From: Herbaspirillum autotrophicum
Lineage (GTDB): Bacteria > Pseudomonadota > Gammaproteobacteria > Burkholderiales > Burkholderiaceae_D
DNA length: 64,000 nucleotides
NCBI RefSeq assembly: GCF_001189915.1
Contig: NZ_LFLS01000002.1
Span: 124,001-188,000 of the forward strand
Direction: 5' to 3'
Part shown: positions 1 through 8,762 of the stretch, piece after piece
Numbering within the stretch: the stretch's first letter is position 1
Layout: each line of letters opens with the position of its first letter
Position numbers and translations under genes: made by a program
Notes under the pieces: generated by a model
Databases searched by the model: none
The model's input: the letters and a program-made list of their open reading frames with translations, nothing else
What the model was told of the DNA's origin: nothing

Positions 1-2
1 AT

Positions 3-257
3 GGTTTGTGGAAGGTGCTGCGAGACCTCCGTGAATTGAAGGGATTTATTCGAGTTCGTACGAACAAAGTTCATGTCTACCGAGATTTTGCATGGTACGA
101 AAACATGTTCTTGCAGGAAAAGAAAGGGGGGGCAACAGCCCCAGAAGAGCGAATGATGGATTGGAGGCGGGGGATTACGAGAAGAATCACAGAAGGCTAC
201 CCGGATATGCAAGGTGCTCACGTCGCAGTCCTTATTCCTCTCGGTGAGCATCTATGA
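3..257 (+). CDS. C-terminal part of an unrecognised protein (gene starts left of window)
   Basis: The reading frame is open from the left edge, so this is the last 84 codons of a gene whose start is outside the window; a TTG at position 6 is unlikely to be the true start. The fragment is rich in Arg, Lys and aromatic residues, with no membrane segment and no motif I recognise. Its stop overlaps the next start as ATGA, so it is almost certainly co-transcribed and translationally coupled with the phosphoribosyltransferase-like gene. That makes it a likely functional partner. No function is assigned. Confidence 0.6.
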   Translation, partial: GLWKVLRDLRELKGFIRVRTNKVHVYRDFAWYENMFLQEKKGGATAPEERMMDWRRGITRRITEGYPDMQGAHVAVLIPLGEHL

Positions 258-2515
258 AACCCGTCACTATTAGCACCTATCAGTGTATCGGGGATGAGAA
301 GCGCACAGAGAATGTGCTGTCTGTGTTCGTCCACCCCGTGGTCATCCGAGATGAGATGCTGGATGACGAGATAGCGCCGGCACTCAGTAATCATGGTCCT
401 TTCGAACGGATCAATTTCCATGGCGCTCCTGAGTCCATTACGGATATCCGACGAATTCTTCAGGGACAATCCTCCTCTTTTCTCCGCCTTCGGAAAGGTG
501 AACCTAAAATCAGCTTGATGAGCTGGTCAAACGAGCCTGGAGGTGGCTTTGAAGCCCAGACGTTGGATGGTACGGTTACCAATAGTCCGAGGTTGGTGAT
601 ACAAGAAAGGCGCTTCTCATTATTTAATGTATTTGAGAAGAATGGCGGCTTGGTCACTGCTAGCCGTGGGACGCACTTTACGAAGCCCTCTGGTTCCCAT
701 TCCAGGCAATTTTTGAGGGCGGCGAATGTGTTCGAGCAGAGTGCGGTCAGCCATCAGTTGGTATTCTGGCTTTATCCTTTGTTGCGCGGCAAGACTATCC
801 GGCGCCTGATTGTCGATACATCGGGCATCGCGTCAATCGCTTACGCACTAGCTTACGAGCGATTAAGACGAGGTGATGCCGAGGCGTTACCGGCTATAGA
901 GTCTCATGCGTCCTACGGTGGACTGGAAAAGCTCAGAGTTACCGATCCAGAAGGGACGATTTTTCTGATTTCAGCCTCGACATCCGGGAAGCTGGCTAGC
1001 GAACTCATCAAACGTAATGCGAAAAAAGAGAATATTTTCACATTGTTTTACTTAGGAGATCAAACACCTGGTGTAGTGCTCTGCAATCTGGCGACCGACT
1101 CGCAGCTTGATTTCAAGGGACTTGCATTTATCGACAACTATTCGCAAGCCAATTGTCCTGACTGCAAAAAACATTCCTATCCCATTCCGATCGTTGGCGA
1201 TCAATTTCGTACAGAGCCGGCAAAGGTTGAGGAAATCACCGTCAATCTAGCGGATTTCGACGAAAACACCCGAGCACTACTAGACAAGGTGGTGAGTACG
1301 GGCCTGTTCAAAGTCTACAAAACGGTCGAAAACCGTCAATTTGAGCTCTATCTCGACGTCGAGAACATGCTGAAGGCGAAGACGGGTGATAAAGATGCTA
1401 GGAGTCGGGTCAAGGAGATTTCCAAGCGACTGAATCGTCTCCTTCAGCGCGGATTGCCAGTTCATTTGAAGAGGATAGTTCCAACATCATATCCAGGGAC
1501 CTATGCCCTTACCAAACAAGCGAAGACGTTTGTGCCGGAGCAGCTCCGGGGAGCAGTGAAGATCGTCGCGCCGCAAGCTCTGCTCATGAGTAAAGCCCCC
1601 GATGCGGGCGCAACACTAGTTGTGTCGGCTTGCCTTGATGAGGCCAGTGAGTTGATGGGGATCAGCCGAGATTTGCGCGCGGTGCAACCTGGTGGTGCTA
1701 TTACCTACGTCAGTCCGATCTTCCGCTTCGCCTCTGACGATGAGCGCAAGCGGATGGAATCCAATTTGACCTATGGGGATCAGGGACCCAAGACATTTAC
1801 CCAACTTTCGGTACTGAATCTCGACCTGCCACGATGTGAAGCTGATCATAGTTGGCAGAAAGAATTCACGCGGCTGAATGAAGTCAAATATTGGTTCGAG
1901 CTGGAGGGCCACACCACTCCAGCAAGCATTAATGAGCGCATCGAATTACTGAGACAAGCACCAGCAACAGGCTTGGTCGATGCGTTGTTCTGGCCAAGTC
2001 CAGCGGGCATCCAGCTCAAGCTTGCGGCAGATTTCACGATGATAGCGACGCGAGATGGGGCTAGGCCTGTACCACAAGCGGATATTTTTGCCATCGTGAC
2101 CACACTGTTCCACAAATACCGTCAAAGTGCGAGCCGCAATCGCGCCCGTCTTACATCGCACACCTACGAGCGCGCGGTAATATCCCCAACAACCTTTAGC
2201 CGGTTCAGCGACGGCATTCTGCAGGCTGCATTTCTCAGGGCAGCTCGTGAAGGGGAGCTAGCATACGGCAATTGCAATGAAGCGCTCAGCGAGACGATGC
2301 GTGATTTTTTGCTTGGAGAAGTACGCGCCGCAAGCCATTCAGGCGGACACGCCCTAATGGAGTATCTCATCGGGATGCTCATCGGTCGCTTGACGCTTCA
2401 TCAATCTCACGCGTTGACGTTTTTTCAGAGCATTGTCGAGTCTAAACTCGAAGAGCACCATGTGGTGGTCGCCCAATATTTGAAAGGGGAGCTGGATGGG
2501 ACTATCGAGCGCTAG
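254..2515 (+). CDS. Large protein with an orotate-phosphoribosyltransferase-like domain
   Basis: This 753-residue protein has no signal peptide or membrane segment. Around residues 141-155 (HFTKPSGSHSRQFLR) it resembles the entry loop of orotate phosphoribosyltransferases (F-x-L-x-SG-x-x-S). A hydrophobic strand and helix with IASIAYALAYE (192-202) follow, and ILISASTSGKLASELIK-type sequence near 237-253 sits where the PRPP loop would be. There the usual two acidic residues before the TTG/TSG turn are missing, so PRPP binding is doubtful. A C-x2-C pair and a GDQF motif lie near 301-317. The remaining 430 residues are unassigned. It overlaps the upstream gene by 4 bp. Base composition is lower in GC than the catabolic block. 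PRTase-fold proteins occur in bacterial conflict operons, so a defence role is possible. The fold call rests on motif resemblance only. Confidence 0.55.
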   Translation: MKPVTISTYQCIGDEKRTENVLSVFVHPVVIRDEMLDDEIAPALSNHGPFERINFHGAPESITDIRRILQGQSSSFLRLRKGEPKISLMSWSNEPGGGFEAQTLDGTVTNSPRLVIQERRFSLFNVFEKNGGLVTASRGTHFTKPSGSHSRQFLRAANVFEQSAVSHQLVFWLYPLLRGKTIRRLIVDTSGIASIAYALAYERLRRGDAEALPAIESHASYGGLEKLRVTDPEGTIFLISASTSGKLASELIKRNAKKENIFTLFYLGDQTPGVVLCNLATDSQLDFKGLAFIDNYSQANCPDCKKHSYPIPIVGDQFRTEPAKVEEITVNLADFDENTRALLDKVVSTGLFKVYKTVENRQFELYLDVENMLKAKTGDKDARSRVKEISKRLNRLLQRGLPVHLKRIVPTSYPGTYALTKQAKTFVPEQLRGAVKIVAPQALLMSKAPDAGATLVVSACLDEASELMGISRDLRAVQPGGAITYVSPIFRFASDDERKRMESNLTYGDQGPKTFTQLSVLNLDLPRCEADHSWQKEFTRLNEVKYWFELEGHTTPASINERIELLRQAPATGLVDALFWPSPAGIQLKLAADFTMIATRDGARPVPQADIFAIVTTLFHKYRQSASRNRARLTSHTYERAVISPTTFSRFSDGILQAAFLRAAREGELAYGNCNEALSETMRDFLLGEVRAASHSGGHALMEYLIGMLIGRLTLHQSHALTFFQSIVESKLEEHHVVVAQYLKGELDGTIER

Positions 2516-2561
2516 TTTTGATATGGTGCGTCGAGTGGATCTCTGCTAAATCAGAATGTTG

Positions 2562-2756
2562 TTATTTCGATTGCCGTAGCTGCTGTTTGACTTGTGGCTC
2601 CAGTAGTGCGTTTTTAATGAGCTGCCTTTGAAGTTGACCTTCTAGATTCGCTCCTTTTCCTTCAAGTGCCAAAATACGTGCTTGCATTTGTGGCCGTTCA
2701 GCCTGAAGACCTCTAGTTCATCACGAGCTTCGCTCAACTGATCTTCACTAGACCAG
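2562..2756 (-). pseudogene. Decayed 3' end of a kfrA-like gene
   Basis: Translated on the minus strand, this stretch gives a coiled-coil C-terminus ending in ...QSK-stop that aligns residue for residue with the last ~60 codons of the intact kfrA-like gene at 28005-29033, including the position of the stop. A run of 34 identical bases is shared (2670-2703 against 28112-28145). One base is missing near 2702-2704, which breaks the frame. The similarity stops at about 2756, so only the tail of the gene survives. It is in the same orientation as the intact copy, making a direct repeat around the catabolic block. Confidence 0.85.
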
Positions 2757-3197
2757 ACTATGCTTTGGCCGCTTCAGTCTTTAATCACGCGAGAGCATGA
2801 ATATGTACTTGTTTAGAGATTCACTCTGATAGGCCTCAGTATCTCGCAGATGAATCTACTTTGTTGACTCAAGTCGTGTCCCAAACGTGGGTCACCCATT
2901 AGCCGTCCATTGTCAAGGGTACAAACTTAGCACTCGCAATATTTCGCGATATCTTAATTTCATCAAGCCATCGCTGTCATGTTCTGTTGGCTGACTTCGT
3001 GCCCTTTGCTTCAGTGTATGGTTGCGTGAATCGCACCAGTCACCCATATGGATCAAGCGGAAGCCTTACTACTCTCTTCGCCCTGGCAGTCCAACTGCCC
3101 CAGAAGCATCTCGGTACCGACCTGCGTCCAATTGCGGGACAGTTCTATGGCTTCTGTATCGCAGTTCCAGACCCTTGTGGCTCGCATGTCGGACGAT
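2757..3197. other. Intergenic DNA with no recognisable gene
   Basis: About 440 bases between the kfrA remnant and the transposase remnant. Short open frames exist on both strands (for example 2987-3310), but none has a ribosome binding site, a family motif or convincing codon use. The stretch probably consists of junk from successive insertions and deletions. I saw no inverted repeats, tRNA or promoter that I would defend. Confidence 0.5.
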
Positions 3198-3889
3198 TCA
3201 TTTCCTTCGGAACAAACAGCAATGGCAAACGGCGCGACATCCAATCAATTTTTGATGGCTCGAAGTCCAACCCACGTTCTGGCTTGCCAGCCGTTGCCAA
3301 GCTGACATAAAGCAGCGCTCGATTGAGAACTGCTCTCCCGTCTTTAACATGTGGAAACAGGCGCGCGCCAGCTTATGCGCCACCGCCTTGATACCTGTGC
3401 ATCGGTTAGCTGCTTCACGTCGTTAGTGGAGAGACGCCCTCCGGTTTGCTGCGCCAGACAGGTTTCGATCGATACGATCTGCGTCGTACGCTGTTGAATC
3501 AATTGCATACGCTTGCGCGCGAGGTCACGAACTGCATGCGTAGCCCGAGGCATGATATGACCTTCAGGCAGCAATCCCAGTCGGAGAATATGCGCAAGGT
3601 GGCGGGCATCTGATTCATCGCCACGATGCTTGAGACCATCGTATTGCTTGATTGCGGTAGTGTTGGCCAGGTGTAGTGGATAGCCTGCGTCAATCAGTCC
3701 ATCGACAAGCCAATACCAGTTGTAGGTCGACTCAACGACCACACCGAACAAGTTCGTTCGGTACGGATCCAGCGCTGCGCAGATCTGACCCAAATTATTC
3801 GGCAGGCGCCTGGAATACAGGACCCGATCGTCGTCATCACTGATGACGAAACAGTTGTTCGAATGAAGGTCTATGCCACAAAATAACAT
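3198..3889 (-). pseudogene. IS110-family transposase, internally deleted and frameshifted
   Basis: The N-terminal 165 residues are a clear IS110 DEDD (RuvC-like) domain: it starts CGIDLHSNNCFV, with VVVESTYNWYWLVDGLIDAGY, then KHRGDESDARHLAHILRLG carrying the later acidic residues. It continues into the basic helix (RDLARKRMQLIQQRT). At about 3400 the frame jumps to AVAHKLARACFHMLKTG, which is the extreme C-terminus of this family, so roughly the middle 100-150 codons including the Tnp_20 catalytic serine region are gone. The original stop was probably near 3300; the frame now reads on to 3198. The product cannot transpose. Confidence 0.85.
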
Positions 3890-3990
3890 CGCCGTTCTCC
3901 TGGATAAAGTGAGGTTCGCACCATGACTTTACGCTCGGCACTTGCCGAGGGAGGACGGCTAGATGATTATCAGTTTTCGGTGCAAATCTT
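3890..3990 (-). other. Non-coding end of the IS110 remnant, possible relic of a bridge-RNA region
   Basis: The stretch just upstream of the transposase start holds a perfect 7-bp stem-loop (CTCGGCA at 3934-3940, TGCCGAG at 3943-3949). Members of the IS110 family encode a structured guide (bridge) RNA in a non-coding end of the element. Position and structure fit that, but no loop matching the flanks could be identified by eye, and the transposase is dead. Treat as a relic at most. Confidence 0.25.
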
Positions 3991-3999
3991 CACCACTAT

Positions 4000-4938
4000 C
4001 TATAGCCGGTGATCCGCCTTATCGTCGCTAGCCATGGCTGAGCCAGTGCCCAGCGTTCGCGTGACCAAGCCTCGAAACCAGCTGTGGGCGGCGTCCTTGT
4101 GGTGCCGTGCATGCCAGAATTGCTTGACCGTCAGATGCGGAATTTTAACGGGTAGTTCAAACACCCGGATGTCGGCGAAGCGCGAGAATAGCTCGGCCAG
4201 CTCACTCGGAACGGCCGAGATAAAGTCTGAGGTTGCCACCACGCTCGGCACGCCCAGCAAATAGGGTACATGCACTCCCACCTTCAACCGTGCGCCGTGC
4301 TGGCGCAATTCCTTTTCCAGCAGCTTGTTGGTCAGCTTTAGCGTGTCTGCCACGACGTGGCGGGATGAGATGAATTTCGCCAGCGTCATATCCTCTGCTT
4401 GCGTGGTGCTGCTGGCGCGTGCGATTCCGACCAACTGACGATGAAACAACGTTTGCTGATAAAGATTTTGTCCCATCTTGCCTAGATAGCCGATTGCCAT
4501 GTCGATCTCGCCGTCCTCCAATGCGGATGCCAACTGCGGGGATGGCAGCTGGATCGGTTTGAGGGTGGCATTGGGGGCCTGTTCGCTGAGCGCGGATAGC
4601 AAGCGCGGTAATAGCGCGAATACACCCATGTCACTCATGCAAACGGAGAAGGTCCGAGTGGTGGTGGCTGGATCGAATGCTTGCGCCTCCCAAATTTCGT
4701 GCTGGATCATCGCCAGGATGCGGCCGCTGGCCAACGCCATATGTTCACCTACCGGGGTCGGCGCCATGGATGAGCCGGCACGCACGAACAGATCATCCTG
4801 AAATATCTCTCGCAGCCGTCCCAAGGCATGACTAACGGCCGGCTGTGTCAATCCAAGCCGGTCGCCCGCGCGCGAGACGCTCCGCTCATCAAACAGTGCT
4901 TGCAAGATATACAGAAAATTCAGGTCAGGGGTTTTCAT
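4000..4938 (-). CDS. LysR-type transcriptional regulator of the aromatic block
   Basis: At 312 residues this is normal length for the family. The N-terminal winged helix-turn-helix spans residues 5-62 (NFLYILQALFDERSVSRAGDR, then LTQPAVSHALGRLR), of the NahR/NodD-like type that begins directly with the aromatic-degradation style recognition helix. The C-terminal periplasmic-binding-type effector domain covers about 90-300. The gene is divergent from the catabolic operon. Its own start codon (4936-4938) lies inside the upstream half of the proposed operator, which suggests autorepression. A second identical operator stands in front of the porin/importer operon, so this protein probably controls both units with an aromatic inducer. 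The inducer is not predictable from sequence; a FdeR-like (flavonoid-responsive) role is one option. Confidence 0.9.
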   Translation of the reverse strand: MKTPDLNFLYILQALFDERSVSRAGDRLGLTQPAVSHALGRLREIFQDDLFVRAGSSMAPTPVGEHMALASGRILAMIQHEIWEAQAFDPATTTRTFSVCMSDMGVFALLPRLLSALSEQAPNATLKPIQLPSPQLASALEDGEIDMAIGYLGKMGQNLYQQTLFHRQLVGIARASSTTQAEDMTLAKFISSRHVVADTLKLTNKLLEKELRQHGARLKVGVHVPYLLGVPSVVATSDFISAVPSELAELFSRFADIRVFELPVKIPHLTVKQFWHARHHKDAAHSWFRGLVTRTLGTGSAMASDDKADHRL

Positions 4939-5006
4939 CTATGAAATCTATGCATTCTGGGTATGAAGTTCATTATATAGATTAATTAAATGCTGCCACA
5001 TAAAAT
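4932..5006 (+). promoter_or_regulatory. Two-part LysR operator and promoter of the catabolic operon
   Basis: Upstream element TTTTCATCTATG (4932-4943), a 9-base spacer, then CATTCTGGGTATGAA (4953-4967), which contains a T-N11-A core with partial dyad (TTC...GAA). A -10 box TAAAAT lies at 5001-5006. The same two elements with the same spacing, and a -10 box at the same distance, occur at 20724-20798. The two elements start 21 bp apart, two helical turns, as expected for the two dimers of a LysR tetramer. Confidence 0.75.
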
Positions 5007-5046
5007 CGCTCTCAACAGGTATTCAACAGGAGACGACTAAATACCA

Positions 5047-5085
5047 ATGCGAATAGAACTGTTGCTGCCGCACGGGCCAGGCTAG
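5047..5085 (+). other. Twelve-codon open frame in the long leader of the catabolic operon
   Basis: ATG at 5047, preceded by AGGAGAC (5028-5034), which matches the ribosome-binding sequence used by most genes of this block. It encodes MRIELLLPHGPG and stops at 5085. With transcription starting near 5013 the leader would be about 230 bases long. The frame may be a leader peptide or the leftover start of a deleted first gene. The rest of 5086-5244 shows no gene. Confidence 0.35.
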
Positions 5086-5244
5086 TCAAAAGAACCGCTG
5101 GCATTCTGATTTGCATATTTGCCAAGTCGTGGCTTCATGGCGCATCAGACGCGGGTTGTAGTTTCGACCGCAGGCGCATCCAGGCCGACAACCTGATACC
5201 CGTAGTCACACATATTTGAATCGACCGACATACCAGGAGACACC

Positions 5245-5571
5245 ATGTACACACGCAACGCATTCTTTCTGGGTCGCCCCGTCGCGGGCACCGAGGACAA
5301 GTTTATCGCCGGCCTTGAAGTTGGCACTGCCGCCTACGCCAAACTGCCAGGCGTACGCTCGGCACGTCTGGAATTTCCGCTGGAAATAGATGCTGGCGGC
5401 CCGGAAATTTTCGCCACCATTCGCATGGTATTTGATAGCAGCGAGGATATCGCGCAAGCATTGGCTTCGCCGCAGCGGCAGGCAGTGCGAGCCACTTTCG
5501 CCGAGAACGTCATGCCGATGTTCGAAGGCAAGGTGGTACATGTGAACAGCCGCGGCATTGATTTCGAATAA
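5245..5571 (+). CDS. Small EthD-like / dimeric alpha-beta barrel protein
   Basis: A 108-residue protein preceded by AGGAGACACC directly before the ATG. The pattern of ARLEFPLEIDAGGPEIFATIRMVFDSSEDIAQALASPQ, then FEGKVVHVNSRGIDF at the end, suits an EthD-type ferredoxin-like half barrel, in which a helix follows the second strand and 'S-P-x-x-x' precedes the next helix. Proteins of this kind act as small isomerases, lactonases or accessory proteins in ring-degradation operons. It is the first intact gene of the operon, 10 bp before the FAH-family gene, and is cytoplasmic. The exact reaction is unknown. Confidence 0.6.
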   Translation: MYTRNAFFLGRPVAGTEDKFIAGLEVGTAAYAKLPGVRSARLEFPLEIDAGGPEIFATIRMVFDSSEDIAQALASPQRQAVRATFAENVMPMFEGKVVHVNSRGIDFE

Positions 5572-5581
5572 GGGAGTTGCG

Positions 5582-6427
5582 ATGAAACTCATACGCCATG
5601 GACAGCCAGGCCTCGAAAAACCGGCAGTGCTGGATGCCGAAGGACGCGCACGCGATGTCAGCGCGCTCGTGCCGGATTTCAATCCCGAGACTATTGCCAG
5701 CCCGGCATTCGCACAACTGCTTTCCAGCAAAGCGGAAGACTATCCGTTGGCTCCGCAAGGCCAGCGCCTCGGTGCTCCCATCGCCGGCACGCGTCTGATC
5801 GTTGCGGTCGGCCTGAACTACGCTGACCATGCCGCCGAGGCGTCAATGGCACTGCCTGCAGAACCAGCGCTGTTTATGAAATCGGTACATTCGATCTGCG
5901 GACCGAATGACGCTACGCTGTTACCGCCACAGGCGGAGAAACTGGACTGGGAAGCTGAACTCGGCATCATCATCGGACGGGTGACCAGCCATGTCAGCGA
6001 AGCGGAGGCACTCTCGTATGTACTCGGCTATTGCGTGGTGAATGACGTATCCGAACGGAGCTACCAATTGGAACGGGGCGGTACATGGGATAAGGGCAAG
6101 AGCTGCGACACGTTTACCCCTGTCGGGCCATGGCTGGTCACGCCGGATGAAACAGGTGACGCTGGCACACTCGACATTTGGTGCAAGGTAAATGGCGAAA
6201 CCATGCAGCAAGGATCGACTGCCAAAATGGTGTTCGGGCCGGCCGCCTTGATCAGCTATATCAGCCAGTTTTTTACCCTGCATCCGGGTGATCTGATAAC
6301 TACCGGCACCCCGGCAGGCGTAGGTTTTGGCAAGAAACCACAGCGCTTTTTGCGCGTTGACGACGTGGTGACGCTGGGCATCGCGGGACTGGGCAGCCAG
6401 CGTCAGGTCGTGGTGGAGAAGCGGTGA
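5582..6427 (+). CDS. Fumarylacetoacetate hydrolase-family protein
   Basis: A 281-residue cytoplasmic enzyme. The start at 5582 is chosen over an in-frame ATG at 5558 because it leaves the normal N-terminus and does not overlap the previous gene. The FAH catalytic fold is clear: VGLNYADHA near residue 77, metal ligands in DWEAEL (E124, E126) and VNDVSER (D155), then LITTGTPAGVGFG. Family members hydrolyse C-C bonds of acylpyruvates or hydrate and isomerise 2-oxo-dienoates formed after meta ring cleavage. Its stop overlaps the monooxygenase start by 4 bp. In this operon it most likely cuts the ring-fission product into a 2-oxo acid (perhaps pyruvate) and a second fragment. The exact substrate is an inference. 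Confidence 0.85.
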   Translation: MKLIRHGQPGLEKPAVLDAEGRARDVSALVPDFNPETIASPAFAQLLSSKAEDYPLAPQGQRLGAPIAGTRLIVAVGLNYADHAAEASMALPAEPALFMKSVHSICGPNDATLLPPQAEKLDWEAELGIIIGRVTSHVSEAEALSYVLGYCVVNDVSERSYQLERGGTWDKGKSCDTFTPVGPWLVTPDETGDAGTLDIWCKVNGETMQQGSTAKMVFGPAALISYISQFFTLHPGDLITTGTPAGVGFGKKPQRFLRVDDVVTLGIAGLGSQRQVVVEKR

Positions 6428-8073
6428 GCACCATGACAAAACCCGTTCTCAAGACACAGGTGCTGATCGTCGGTGCCGGGCCGGTTGGCCAGGGACTGGC
6501 CATCGAACTCGGACTGCGCGGCATCGCTTGCCTGGTCATCGACAAGAACGACCGTGTCGGCACTGCGCCACGCGCAAAAACAACCAATGTTCGCAGCCGT
6601 GAACACTTTCGCCGCTGGGGTATGGCGGATAAGTTGCGCGAGGCGTCACCCTTTGGCGTGGACTATCCATCGAATGTCGTGTTCACAACGCGACTCAGCG
6701 GACATCAGTTGGCTAAATTCGACAACGCGCTGTACTGCGCGCCCGGTCGCAATCCGTTGTATGCGGAGCACGCGCAGTGGATACCGCAATACAAGGTAGA
6801 GCAGGTGATGCGGGACCATCTGAAAGGTATTCCTTCGGTCCAGCTCCGATTGCAATGCCAGTTGCTTGGCATCGAGCAGCTGAGCGATTGCGTACATGCC
6901 ACTATCGGAGACGTCGAGAGTGACTCGCTCCAAGTAGTGGAGGCGCAATTTCTGGTCGGTTGCGACGGTGCTCGTAGCGGCGTACGTGAAGCCATAGGTG
7001 CGCACATGGAAGGCACTTACGGACTTTCACGCAATTACAATTTCGTGTTTCGTGCACCGGGATTGGCGGAGGCGCATCCACACGGCAAGGCGATCATGTA
7101 CTGGCAGATCAATAGCGACCTGCCCAGCATCATCGGGCCCATGGACAGCGATGATCGCTGGTTCTTCATGCCAACAGCACTGGCGGAGGGCGTGCAGATC
7201 ACCCGCGAGAATGCACCGGACTACATTCGCAAGGCCACCGGCATCGACCTGCCGTATGAAATTCTCAGCGCGGACGAATGGGTCGCCAGCGAGCTGCTGG
7301 CAACCCATTACCGAGACCGCCGTGTGTTCATCGCTGGCGATGCGGCCCATCTGCACCCGCCGTTCGGTGGTTTCGGCATGAACATGGGCATCGGCGACGC
7401 CGTGGACCTGGGTTGGAAGCTGGCTGCCGTGCTGCAGGGTTGGGGTGGTTCGGGGTTGCTCGACAGCTATCAGCAAGAGCGCCGTGGAGTACACCAGCAC
7501 GTTATGGGGCAGGCCACTGCCAACCACGCACTGTTGGGTGGTTCGCTGCTCTCGCCTGGACTGGAAGACGACACACCGGCAGGCGAGATGCTGCGCACCG
7601 CAACTGGCAAGCGCATTCGCAGCGCCAAGCTGTCCGAGTTTTACACATTGGGAACCATCCTCGGTGACAGCTATGCAGGTTCGCCACTGATCGTCGCCGG
7701 TGATGCACCAGACAACGACCACCAGCGCGACTTCCTTAACTACGTTCCGTGCGCCGAACCTGGATGCCGCGCACCGCACGCCTGGCTGCATGACGGTAGC
7801 TCGTTGTTCGATCATTTTGGCGCCGGCTTCACATTACTGGTGTCCGCCACCGCTGCCGTTGATGACACCGCACTTGCTTGCGCCGACGCTGCACGCTACG
7901 GCATACCACTGAAAGTATTGCATCCGGATAACCGGGGCGTGCGACAGCTTTACCCGCAGCCGCTGACACTGATCCGCCCGGACCAGCACATCGCCTGGAG
8001 CGGTGCGAGCTGGAGCAGCACGGAGCAAGCCGACGTTTTTGCCGTTGTGGCGGGCCACCGGCCTGCTGCGTGA
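6424..8073 (+). CDS. FAD-dependent aromatic-ring hydroxylase (MhpA/phenol hydroxylase-like)
   Basis: A 549-residue single-component flavin monooxygenase starting at GTG 6424 (ATG 6433 is the alternative), overlapping the upstream stop. The N-terminal dinucleotide-binding fold has VGAGPVGQGLAIELGLRG (about residues 15-32), the DG motif is FLVGCDGARSGVR (about 176-188), and the flavin-phosphate motif is FIAGDAAHLHPPFGGFGMN (about 303-321). A thioredoxin-like C-terminal domain typical of the phenol hydroxylase branch follows. It would use NAD(P)H and O2 to add a hydroxyl to a phenolic ring, preparing it for the adjacent extradiol dioxygenase. Relatives include MhpA and, from memory, the naringenin 8-hydroxylase FdeE of Herbaspirillum. 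Confidence 0.88.
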   Translation: MSTMTKPVLKTQVLIVGAGPVGQGLAIELGLRGIACLVIDKNDRVGTAPRAKTTNVRSREHFRRWGMADKLREASPFGVDYPSNVVFTTRLSGHQLAKFDNALYCAPGRNPLYAEHAQWIPQYKVEQVMRDHLKGIPSVQLRLQCQLLGIEQLSDCVHATIGDVESDSLQVVEAQFLVGCDGARSGVREAIGAHMEGTYGLSRNYNFVFRAPGLAEAHPHGKAIMYWQINSDLPSIIGPMDSDDRWFFMPTALAEGVQITRENAPDYIRKATGIDLPYEILSADEWVASELLATHYRDRRVFIAGDAAHLHPPFGGFGMNMGIGDAVDLGWKLAAVLQGWGGSGLLDSYQQERRGVHQHVMGQATANHALLGGSLLSPGLEDDTPAGEMLRTATGKRIRSAKLSEFYTLGTILGDSYAGSPLIVAGDAPDNDHQRDFLNYVPCAEPGCRAPHAWLHDGSSLFDHFGAGFTLLVSATAAVDDTALACADAARYGIPLKVLHPDNRGVRQLYPQPLTLIRPDQHIAWSGASWSSTEQADVFAVVAGHRPAA

Positions 8074-8111
8074 ACAGACCGTAGACCGTACCACCAACAA
8101 AGGAGACCGAC

Positions 8112-8708
8112 ATGAACAACGCCACCCAGAACAACAGCGCTACTACCGTAGCCGTCCCCGTACCGGCCAAGCTGGCTCATGTGGTGCTGCGCACCTCGCA
8201 GTTCCAGCAAATGCAAGACTGGTATCTGCGCGTCCTTGCCGCTCGCACCATCTATGCCGACCAAGGGCTGGCCTTTCTGACCTATGACGAGGAACATCAC
8301 CGTATCGCGCTGCTGAATGCGCCCGATCTCAAACCACAGGCCGAAGGTGCGGCCGGGGTACATCACATCGCATTCACCTACGCCACGCTGGGCGATCTGG
8401 TGATTACCTACGAACGTTTGCGCGGACTGGATATCGTGCCGGTGTATTGCACCAACCACGGGCCGACTACATCGTTGTACTACCAGGATCCGGACGGCAA
8501 TCAGATTGAATTGCAAGTAGATAACTTCGACACCATTGAAGAGGCCACCGAATTCTTTTATTCGGAGGACTTCGCCGAAAACCCTATCGGGGTCGACTTC
8601 GATCCAGCCGTATTGGCGCAGCGCTACCATGCCGGCGAAGGCGACGCGGTCATCAAGCGTCGCACGCGTATCGGACGGCGGGGACTCGATTCGTTGCCGT
8701 TGCGCTGA
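8112..8708 (+). CDS. Single-domain vicinal-oxygen-chelate (extradiol-type) dioxygenase
   Basis: A 198-residue protein with one full glyoxalase/VOC module. The metal triad expected for type I extradiol dioxygenases is visible: H23 (KLAHVVL), H85 (GVHHIAF) and E133 (GNQIELQVD). A DPDGN turn precedes the glutamate, as in BphC-type enzymes. Two-domain extradiol enzymes are about 300 residues, so this is a one-domain form. The C-terminal 50 residues (ATEFFYSEDFAENPIGVDFDP) are typical of ring-cleavage relatives rather than of lactoylglutathione lyase. Ribosome binding site AAGGAGACCGAC stands before the ATG. It probably opens the catecholic ring made by the upstream hydroxylase. Confidence 0.83.
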   Translation: MNNATQNNSATTVAVPVPAKLAHVVLRTSQFQQMQDWYLRVLAARTIYADQGLAFLTYDEEHHRIALLNAPDLKPQAEGAAGVHHIAFTYATLGDLVITYERLRGLDIVPVYCTNHGPTTSLYYQDPDGNQIELQVDNFDTIEEATEFFYSEDFAENPIGVDFDPAVLAQRYHAGEGDAVIKRRTRIGRRGLDSLPLR

Positions 8709-8762
8709 TGCTTGTCGGCGTCATGCATTTTTCTTTAAATGAACATTGAGACAGGGCATCAC

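Noticed and set aside
2987..3310. 107-codon plus-strand frame starting with TTG
   Set aside because: No ribosome binding site, no motif, and it runs into the antisense of the transposase C-terminus.
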